Positions 7,402 to 12,313 of a stretch of 12,313 nt of DNA are shown one piece after another. The DNA lies in contig JAEZIF010000167.1 in NCBI GenBank assembly GCA_023416135.1, positions 1-12,313 of the forward strand, read 5' to 3'. Made by a program: the position numbers and the translations under genes. The DNA is from Pseudomonadota bacterium. Lineage in GTDB: Bacteria; Pseudomonadota; Alphaproteobacteria; Reyranellales; Reyranellaceae. How positions within the stretch are numbered: the first letter of the stretch is position 1; the number at the start of each line of letters is the position of its first letter. Below the pieces are notes generated by a model that had not been told where the DNA came from, did not search any database, and worked only from the letters and a program-made list of their open reading frames with translations.

Positions 7402-8147
7402 TGAAACGTCCGGCCCGCGTCGATGACCAGCGTCTGGCCGGTCATCGTGTTGGTCCGGCACATCGTGACGACCTGATCGGCGCAGTCGTCCTTATCCGCG
7501 GCCTTGCCCAGCAGCGCACCCTTGCGGCCGGCCTCGACCTGCTCGGGCCGCAGATTTGCCGTCGCGCGCGTGCCTTCGAGCAGGCCGGGCGCCACACAGT
7601 TCACCAGCACCTCCGGCGCCAGCGCCACGGCCATGCACTTGGTGAGATGGATCAGTCCGGCTTTCGAGACGGCATAGGCGATCGATGAACCGGTGGGACC
7701 GAGCCCTGCGACCGACGAGATGTTGACGATGCGCCCGCTGCCCTGCCGCTTCATCACGGGAGCGACAGCCTTGGTCACCAGCATCGGGCCGGTGAGGTTG
7801 ATGTCGATGATCTTCGACCATTCCTCATAGGTGAGGTTGTCGAGATCCTTGAACGGGATCGATTTGTTGTAGGCGGCGTCGTTGACCAGGATGTCCAGCC
7901 GCCCGAAGCGCTTCACCACGTCGTCGACCATTCTCTGGACCTGGTCGCGCTTGGTCACGTCGCAGGCGAAGGCCGCCGCGCCGACCTGATGCTTCTCGAG
8001 GTCACGCGCAACGCCTTCCGCCTGCTCCTTGCTCTGGGCGTAGACGACGGCGATGTGACAACCCTGTGCCGCGAGCGCGTGACAGATGCGCTGACCGAGC
8101 CCGCCATTGCCGCCGGTAACGACCGCGACCGTTCCCTTGAGGTCCAT
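7398..8147 (-). CDS. Short-chain dehydrogenase/reductase (FabG-like SDR)
   Basis: The 249-residue protein has the length and all main marks of a classical SDR: cofactor loop TGGNGGLG (11-18), CDVT (62-65), VNDAA (88-92) where the family usually has NNAG, the Asn of DINLTG (117), the catalytic Ser of ISSVAG (145) and YAVSK with Tyr158 and Lys162. It should reduce or oxidise a carbonyl/hydroxyl group with NAD(P)H in the cytoplasm. The best overall match is to 3-oxoacyl-ACP-reductase-like SDRs, a group with very mixed substrates, so no gene symbol is given. A strong purine-rich site (GGGGGAAG, reading the minus strand) precedes the ATG by three bases. It is divergent from the amidohydrolase at 8283 and convergent with the exported-protein gene, so it is probably transcribed alone. 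Confidence 0.92.
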   Translation of the reverse strand: MDLKGTVAVVTGGNGGLGQRICHALAAQGCHIAVVYAQSKEQAEGVARDLEKHQVGAAAFACDVTKRDQVQRMVDDVVKRFGRLDILVNDAAYNKSIPFKDLDNLTYEEWSKIIDINLTGPMLVTKAVAPVMKRQGSGRIVNISSVAGLGPTGSSIAYAVSKAGLIHLTKCMAVALAPEVLVNCVAPGLLEGTRATANLRPEQVEAGRKGALLGKAADKDDCADQVVTMCRTNTMTGQTLVIDAGRTFH

Positions 8148-8215
8148 GCCCTTCCCCCGATCTGCTTCACTCTCCCCCGTGAGATAGCGCGAATCGGGTC
8201 CAGCGAGAACCGGAC

Positions 8216-8244
8216 CTTACGGCACCGCCTTCGAGGGCTATGAT
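8216..8244 (+). promoter_or_regulatory. Candidate promoter of the first amidohydrolase
   Basis: TATGAT at 8239-8244 is a 5 of 6 match to the -10 consensus. Seventeen bases upstream is CTTACG (8216-8221), a poor -35. Transcription would begin near 8251, giving a leader of about 30 bases with a strong GGAGG at 8274-8278. The intergenic region of 135 bases also must hold the SDR promoter on the other strand, for which I found no convincing match. Confidence 0.35.
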
Positions 8245-8282
8245 CCTTTACCCAACCGGCGGGAAAACCGGACGGAGGAAAC

Positions 8283-9404
8283 ATGAGCCGCAAGTACGAT
8301 GTCATCGATGCCGACGGACACATCCTGGAGCCGTTCACGCTGTGGGACGATTACCTCGATCCGCAGTACCGCGACCGCGCCCCCAAGCTCGTCAGGGACA
8401 AGGATGGCCGTGAAAAACTCCTGCTCGAGGAGAAGTTGCTGGGCAGCCGCGCCGGATTTGGCGGCATCGGCGGCGTCGGTGCCCGCCAGGGCATCGTGGC
8501 CGCCGACAGCATGGACTACAAGGACGGGCGCAAGGGCGGCTTCGATCCCCATGCGCGCATCCCCGACATGGACCTCGACGGCATCGACGCGGCGTTTCTC
8601 TATCCCAGCCTCGGCCTGTTCGTGGGCTCGATCCGGGATCCCGCCTTCGCCGGCGCCATGTGCCGCGCCTACAACCGCTGGCTCGCCGACTACTGCAAGC
8701 CCTACCCCGACCGCCTGTTCGGCATCGCCATGCTGCCGATGCAGTCGATCGACGCCGCGATCGAGGAGATGCGCTTCGCCCGCAAGGAGCTGGGGTTTCG
8801 CGGCGGTTTCCTGCGGCCCAACCCCTACAACGACCGCAAGCTGCACGACCCGGACTACGAGCCGTTCTGGAGCGCGGCCGAGGAGCTCGACTTCTGCATC
8901 GGCATCCACGAGGGCGGCAACAGCGGCATGCCGACGGTCGGCGTCGACCGCTTCGACGGTCGCGGAGCGCAGCACATCATCTCCCACACCATGGAGATGA
9001 TGCTGGCGGCCATGAGCTTCATCTGGGGCGGCGTGTGCGAGCGTCATCCCAGGCTGCGCGTCGGCTTCCTCGAATCAGGCGGCGGCTGGATCGCGCCCTG
9101 GCTCGACCGTATGGACCGCCACTTCGACGACAAGGGCTTCAACGATTCCGGACTCAGCATGCGGCCGAGCGACATCTTCCGACGCAACTGCTGGATTTCC
9201 TTCGAGCCGGTCGAAGGTTCGATCGGCGCCCTCGCCGAATACATCGGCCCGCACAAGATCCTCTGGGCGACCGACTATCCTCACCGCGACGGGTTCTTTC
9301 CCGGCGCGCCGGAGATGATCAAGGAACGAATGAAGGGGCTGTCGGCCCAATCGCAGCGTGCCGTCATGGCCGGCGGCGCGATGGGCTTCTACGGGCTGCA
9401 TTGA
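8283..9404 (+). CDS. Amidohydrolase-2 family metal-dependent hydrolase/decarboxylase
   Basis: The 373-residue protein belongs to the amidohydrolase-2 (PF04909) group, TIM-barrel enzymes that hydrolyse or decarboxylate aromatic and related acids using a bound metal. Its N-terminus reads VIDADGHILEP (7-17): the metal-binding HxH of many members is here D-x-D-x-H (Asp9, Asp11, His13), a variant known in this subgroup. Further likely ligands are His209 in GIHEGG, His235 in ISHTMEM and Asp331 in WATDYPH. FLYPSLGL and RWLADYCKPYPDRLFGIAMLP (about 132-152) are typical of the subgroup. A strong GGAGGAA ends three bases before the ATG core region and confirms the start. It runs tail to tail with a second amidohydrolase, 22 bases apart. 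The substrate is unknown. Confidence 0.9.
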   Translation: MSRKYDVIDADGHILEPFTLWDDYLDPQYRDRAPKLVRDKDGREKLLLEEKLLGSRAGFGGIGGVGARQGIVAADSMDYKDGRKGGFDPHARIPDMDLDGIDAAFLYPSLGLFVGSIRDPAFAGAMCRAYNRWLADYCKPYPDRLFGIAMLPMQSIDAAIEEMRFARKELGFRGGFLRPNPYNDRKLHDPDYEPFWSAAEELDFCIGIHEGGNSGMPTVGVDRFDGRGAQHIISHTMEMMLAAMSFIWGGVCERHPRLRVGFLESGGGWIAPWLDRMDRHFDDKGFNDSGLSMRPSDIFRRNCWISFEPVEGSIGALAEYIGPHKILWATDYPHRDGFFPGAPEMIKERMKGLSAQSQRAVMAGGAMGFYGLH

Positions 9405-9426
9405 GACTCATATCCCGGACAGGCTT

Positions 9427-10518
9427 CTACTTGATGCCGAGCAGCTTCGCCGCCGTGCCGCCGAGAATGGCGATGCGCTGCTCGTCGCTGAGGCGGGGCG
9501 TGCTCAGCACGAGGTCGACCTCCGTGCAGGTCCAGGGAAACGGATAGTCGGTCCCGATCATGATCTGGCCGGGACCGGTCTCGGCGATCAGGTGCCGCAA
9601 CGCCTCGGGCGTGAAGACGATCGTGTCGAAGAAGAGCTGACCGTCCTTGAGATAGGCGGTCGGCTTCTTCTTGGGCAGCGGCCCGACGCGGTCGGGAAAG
9701 GTGCGGATCACGGCGTCCGACCGGCTTGCGTAGGACGGCAGGAAGCCGCCACCGTGCGCGGCGCAGATCTTCAAGCCGGGGAAGCGATCGAGCGTGCCTT
9801 CGAAGATCAGGTGCGACAGCGCGATCGTGGTTTCCAGAGGATTGCCGATGGTGTTGGTGAGAAGCCCGCTGCCGCCCAGCCGCCCGCTCGGCTCGAGCTC
9901 GCGGGTGCCGAGCGGATGCATGAAGACCAGCACGCCCAGCTCCTCGCACTTGGCCCAGAAGGGATGGAAGCGCGGATTGGCCAGCTCCTCCCCGGCGACG
10001 CTGCCGCCGACGCCGACGCCGCGGAACCCCAGTTGCTTGACGGCGTGCTCGACCTGTTCGGCCGCCAGCTCGGGATGTTGCAGGGCGGCCGTCGCAAAGG
10101 CCACGAAGCGGTCGGGATTGGCAGCGCAGAACTCGACCAGCGTCTCGTTCTGGATCCGGATCAGTTCGGCGGCGGCGTCACGCTCTGCCCTGTACCAGTA
10201 GGGATTGATGCTGAGCGCCTCGACATCGATGCCCTGCGCGTCCATGGCGGCGAGGCGCACGCTGGTATCGTCCATCAGGAGGCCGGGCGCCTCCAGCGGA
10301 TGCTTGATCAAGGCCATCGCCTTTGGCACACAGCAATGGGCGTGCACGTCGATGGTCTTGACCCGCTTGCCGTTGACCACGACCTCGCGCCGGCGCGGAC
10401 GGGCATGATCGTGATCATGGGTGTGTGCGCCTGCCCCCGCTGCGCTCTGCATATCGCAGCCCGTGAACACGATGCCGCCTGCGGGAGGGCTCGGAACGAA
10501 ATCTGCGGTCAAGGACAT
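9427..10518 (-). CDS. ACMSD-like amidohydrolase with His/Asp-rich N-terminus
   Basis: This 363-residue protein is a second amidohydrolase-2 family member, related to aminocarboxymuconate-semialdehyde decarboxylase-type enzymes. The canonical metal site is intact: DVHAHC gives His59 and His61, FMHP gives His201, AAHGGG gives His255 and GTDYPF gives Asp324. ACMSD-type members use zinc or manganese to decarboxylate or hydrate ring-cleavage acids. Before the domain is an extension of about 45 residues containing HTHDHDH (32-38) followed by RPRRR, likely flexible and metal-binding. A purine-rich GGGGAGAG on the minus strand precedes the ATG by about five bases. It differs clearly from the plus-strand amidohydrolase (HxH versus DxDxH), so the two are not a recent duplication. 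A catabolic decarboxylase, hydratase or hydrolase role fits; the substrate is not assignable. Confidence 0.9.
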   Translation of the reverse strand: MSLTADFVPSPPAGGIVFTGCDMQSAAGAGAHTHDHDHARPRRREVVVNGKRVKTIDVHAHCCVPKAMALIKHPLEAPGLLMDDTSVRLAAMDAQGIDVEALSINPYWYRAERDAAAELIRIQNETLVEFCAANPDRFVAFATAALQHPELAAEQVEHAVKQLGFRGVGVGGSVAGEELANPRFHPFWAKCEELGVLVFMHPLGTRELEPSGRLGGSGLLTNTIGNPLETTIALSHLIFEGTLDRFPGLKICAAHGGGFLPSYASRSDAVIRTFPDRVGPLPKKKPTAYLKDGQLFFDTIVFTPEALRHLIAETGPGQIMIGTDYPFPWTCTEVDLVLSTPRLSDEQRIAILGGTAAKLLGIK

Positions 10519-10547
10519 TGGCGCTCTCCCCTCTATCGATCTCCCTC

Positions 10548-10553
10548 TAGAGT
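10548..10553 (+). promoter_or_regulatory. Candidate -10 box of a leaderless LOG transcript
   Basis: TAGAGT fits the T-A-x-x-x-T pattern of a -10 box and ends six bases before the A of ATG 10560. Transcription could therefore start at the start codon itself. There is no good Shine-Dalgarno before this ATG, unlike most genes here. No clear -35 is seen, and the whole divergent gap is only 41 bases. Confidence 0.3.
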
Positions 10554-10559
10554 GGCATC

Positions 10560-11378
10560 ATGACGGACAACGAGCTTCAAAGGCAAAGCCCCTCCTATCG
10601 CCTCGCCGCCCTGGACGAGGATTTCATCCTCGGTGACTCGACGCGGGGCGTACGCTTTCTCCTGGAATACGCCAAGGCCGAGGACCTGCTGCGAAGGTGG
10701 GGCGTCATTTCGACGATCGTGGTCTTCGGCAGCGCGCGGACCAAACCCGCCGTCGAAGGCGATGCGCGGCAGGCTGCGTCGACGCCCTCGCCGGAGGCGA
10801 TGTCGAGGCAGCTCGAGCGCGCAGCCCACTGGTACGAACAGGCCCGCCGCTTCGGCCGCATCGCTTCGGAACGCGGCGGTGCCCTGCAGAGCCGCCGGGC
10901 AGGCCGGCGCAACGTGATCGCGACCGGCGGCGGCGGCGGCATCATGGAAGCGGCCAACCGCGGCGCCTCGGAAGCCGGGGCGCCGTCGATCGGCTTCAAC
11001 ATCCGCCTGCCGAAGGAGCAGCATCCCAACGCCTACTCGACTCCCGAGCTGACTTTCCAGTTTCACTACTTTGCGATGCGGAAGATGCATCTCGCGATGC
11101 GCGCCGCTGCCCTGGTCGTCTTTCCCGGCGGCTTCGGCACCCTGGACGAGTTGTTCGAGATCCTGACCCTGGTGCAGACGGGCAAGATGCCGCGCACGCC
11201 CATCGTGTGCTTCGACCGAGCCTACTGGAGCCGCGTCGTCAACTTCGATGCACTGCTCGAAGCGGGCATGATCACGACGACAGACCTCGATCTCTTCAGC
11301 TACGCCGACGATGCGGAAGAAGCCTGGAAGTGCCTGGTCGATCGCGGTCTCAGGACCGAGGTGCCGCCCGACGACTAG
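10560..11378 (+). CDS. LOG/TIGR00730 family protein (nucleoside 5'-monophosphate phosphoribohydrolase-like)
   Basis: The 272-residue protein has a Rossmann-like LOG/lysine-decarboxylase-like fold. The family hallmark PGGFGTLDELFE lies at 189-200 and the phosphate-binding ATGGGGGIMEAANRGA at 121-136, with IVVFGSAR (53-60) as the first strand. FAMRKMHLAMRA (171-182) contains the Arg/Lys-Met-rich helix common in the family. LOG proteins cleave cytokinin riboside monophosphates or other nucleoside monophosphates to base plus ribose phosphate. At 272 residues it is longer than the small plant-type LOGs (about 190), with an N-terminal extension and an inserted stretch around 60-115, like the larger bacterial branch whose substrate is less certain. 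It precedes nthA by 54 bases and diverges from an amidohydrolase. A cytokinin role cannot be claimed from sequence alone. Confidence 0.88.
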   Translation: MTDNELQRQSPSYRLAALDEDFILGDSTRGVRFLLEYAKAEDLLRRWGVISTIVVFGSARTKPAVEGDARQAASTPSPEAMSRQLERAAHWYEQARRFGRIASERGGALQSRRAGRRNVIATGGGGGIMEAANRGASEAGAPSIGFNIRLPKEQHPNAYSTPELTFQFHYFAMRKMHLAMRAAALVVFPGGFGTLDELFEILTLVQTGKMPRTPIVCFDRAYWSRVVNFDALLEAGMITTTDLDLFSYADDAEEAWKCLVDRGLRTEVPPDD

Positions 11379-11387
11379 GATGCCGGG

Positions 11388-11412
11388 CGCCGGTAGGCTA
11401 CGATAACCGGCG
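11388..11412 (+). promoter_or_regulatory. Hairpin between the LOG gene and nthA
   Basis: CGCCGGT (11388-11394) and ACCGGCG (11406-11412) form a perfect 7-base stem around an 11-base loop. It sits after the LOG stop and eight bases before the nthA Shine-Dalgarno. It has no T-run. It may weaken read-through, protect the nthA 5' end, or mark an own promoter: a -10-like TAGGCT (11394-11399) overlaps the loop. None of these can be separated here. Confidence 0.4.
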
Positions 11413-11432
11413 GTTCACTGGAGTCCTTCTGC

Positions 11433-12065
11433 ATGGCCGACCACGACCACGATCACACCCACGAGCATGGCTCGGAGCTCTCGGAGACCCAGCTTCGCGT
11501 GCGCGCGCTGGAAACCATCCTGACCGAGAAGGGCTACATCGACCCCGCGGCGCTCGACGCCATCGTCGAAACCTACGAAACCAAGGTCGGCCCACGCAAC
11601 GGCGCCCGCGTCGTCGCCAAGGCCTGGACCGATCCCGCCTTCAAGCAGGCGCTCCTCAAGGACGCGACCACCGCCGTCGGCACGCTGGGCCACGTCAGCC
11701 CGGTCGGCGATCACCTGGTCGCCGTCGAGAACACGGTGCAGCGTCACAACATGATCGTCTGCACGCTGTGCTCCTGCTATCCGTGGGAAATGCTCGGCCT
11801 GCCGCCGGTCTGGTACAAGTCGGCGCCCTATCGCTCGCGCGCCGTCAAGGATCCGCGCGGCGTGCTGGCCGACTTCGGCGTCGAACTGCCCAAGGAAACC
11901 GAGGTCCGCGTCTGGGACTCGACGGCCGAGACGCGCTTCCTGGTGCTGCCGATGCGTCCGGCCGGCACGGAGGACTGGAGCGAGGAGCGCCTGGCCGATC
12001 TCGTCACGCGCGATTCGATGATCGGCACCGGGCTCGCGCTGACGCCGGCGGAGGTCGCCAAATGA
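11433..12065 (+). CDS. nthA: Nitrile hydratase alpha subunit, cobalt type
   Basis: This 210-residue protein is the metal-carrying subunit of nitrile hydratase, which adds water to nitriles to give amides. The claw motif C-T-L-C-S-C (Cys110, Cys113, Ser114, Cys115) within VCTLCSCYPWEMLGLPP holds the non-haem metal through oxidised cysteines. Thr at the second position is the mark of cobalt enzymes, whereas iron enzymes have Ser. WYKSAPYRSRAVKDPRGVL (127-145) and the C-terminal RDSMIGT are also family-typical. The first 12 residues, MADHDHDHTHEH, are strikingly His/Asp-rich and precede the usual helical N-terminus. GGAG lies nine bases before the ATG. The stop overlaps the nthB start, giving coupled translation. 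A cobalt-loading activator is expected after nthB, outside the window. Nearby compounds or indole-3-acetonitrile are possible substrates but unproven. Confidence 0.96.
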   Translation: MADHDHDHTHEHGSELSETQLRVRALETILTEKGYIDPAALDAIVETYETKVGPRNGARVVAKAWTDPAFKQALLKDATTAVGTLGHVSPVGDHLVAVENTVQRHNMIVCTLCSCYPWEMLGLPPVWYKSAPYRSRAVKDPRGVLADFGVELPKETEVRVWDSTAETRFLVLPMRPAGTEDWSEERLADLVTRDSMIGTGLALTPAEVAK

Positions 12066-12313
12066 ACGGCGTGCACGACATGGGCGGCATGGACGGCTTC
12101 GGCAAGGTCGAGGCCGAACAGAACGAGCCGCCGTTTCACGAAAAATGGGAAGGCCGGGTGCTCGCCATGCAGCGGGCGATGGGCTACGCCGGCGCCTGGC
12201 ATATCGACGACGGCCGCTACGCGCAGGAGACCCTGCCGCCGCGGACCTATCTCGCGGCGTCCTACTACTGGCGCTGGGCGCTCGGCATGGAGAAGAACCT
12301 GCTGGAGCGCGGC
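12062..12313 (+). CDS. nthB: Nitrile hydratase beta subunit, 5' part only
   Basis: The gene starts in an ATGA overlap with the nthA stop and stays open to the window edge (84 codons). The N-terminus MNGVHDMGGMDGFG is the well-known beta-subunit start, which is often MGGMHGFG, so Asp11 replaces a common His. PFHEKWEGRVLAMQRAM (24-40) and the later TYLAASYYWRWALGMEKNLLERG match the helical N-terminal region. The beta subunit packs against alpha to form the active heterodimer and lines the substrate channel. The order alpha then beta is unlike the beta-alpha order of the best-studied Rhodococcus cobalt enzymes but is found in other proteobacterial cobalt types. The C-terminal SH3-like domain is outside the window. 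Confidence 0.95.
   Translation, partial: MNGVHDMGGMDGFGKVEAEQNEPPFHEKWEGRVLAMQRAMGYAGAWHIDDGRYAQETLPPRTYLAASYYWRWALGMEKNLLERG

Noticed and set aside
8238..9047. A 269-codon minus-strand frame opposite the first amidohydrolase
   Set aside because: No motif, and it overlaps a gene with clear metal ligands and GGAGG start signal.
9358..10563. A 401-codon plus-strand frame opposite the second amidohydrolase
   Set aside because: The minus-strand gene has all metal ligands and a Shine-Dalgarno; the plus-strand frame is its antisense shadow without motifs.
1..12313. Defence system, CRISPR array, phage or insertion sequence
   Set aside because: No repeat-spacer pattern, transposase, integrase, nuclease or toxin-antitoxin motif was found; all larger frames are metabolic enzymes, a propeller protein or antisense shadows.

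Overview
The window is GC-rich DNA with tightly packed genes, good Shine-Dalgarno sites and strong avoidance of TTA, CTA and TCA codons. This fits a metabolically versatile alphaproteobacterium of soil or plant surroundings (Rhizobiales or Reyranella-like), but no marker gene proves it. There is no rRNA, tRNA, CRISPR array, transposase, integrase or phage gene, and no transcriptional regulator.

Layout, left to right. (1) A large minus-strand gene (3158 down past base 1) encodes an Asp-box/BNR beta-propeller protein of at least 1052 residues. (2) Diverging from it, a plus-strand run from 3291 to 7354 encodes a fumarase/aspartase-superfamily lyase, a luciferase-like oxidoreductase, a Gfo/Idh/MocA dehydrogenase and a small exported protein of unknown function. 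The first three are 26-37 bases apart and look like one catabolic operon, with a plausible TTGACA-type promoter in front. (3) A minus-strand short-chain dehydrogenase/reductase (7398-8147) converges on this run; a 24-base direct repeat lies at the junction. (4) Two amidohydrolase-2 (ACMSD-like) proteins face each other tail to tail (8283-9404 plus, 9427-10518 minus). (5) A LOG/TIGR00730-type nucleoside-monophosphate phosphoribohydrolase candidate (10560-11378) diverges from the second amidohydrolase across only 41 bases. (6) A cobalt-type nitrile hydratase operon starts at 11433, nthA followed by nthB with an overlapping stop/start; nthB leaves the window after 84 codons.

How they may work together: nitrile hydratase turns nitriles into amides. 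The lyase, flavin/F420 oxidoreductase, SDR, Gfo/Idh enzyme and two amidohydrolases are typical accessory catabolic enzymes with unassigned substrates, so the region looks like a degradation island for nitriles or (aromatic) acids. No clearly new defence or mobile system was seen. The points most worth a second look are the lyase/LLM/Gfo-Idh operon with an altered lyase signature, the His/Asp-rich N-termini on two nearby but unrelated metalloenzymes, the LOG gene beside nitrile hydratase, and a giant propeller protein with no visible export signal.
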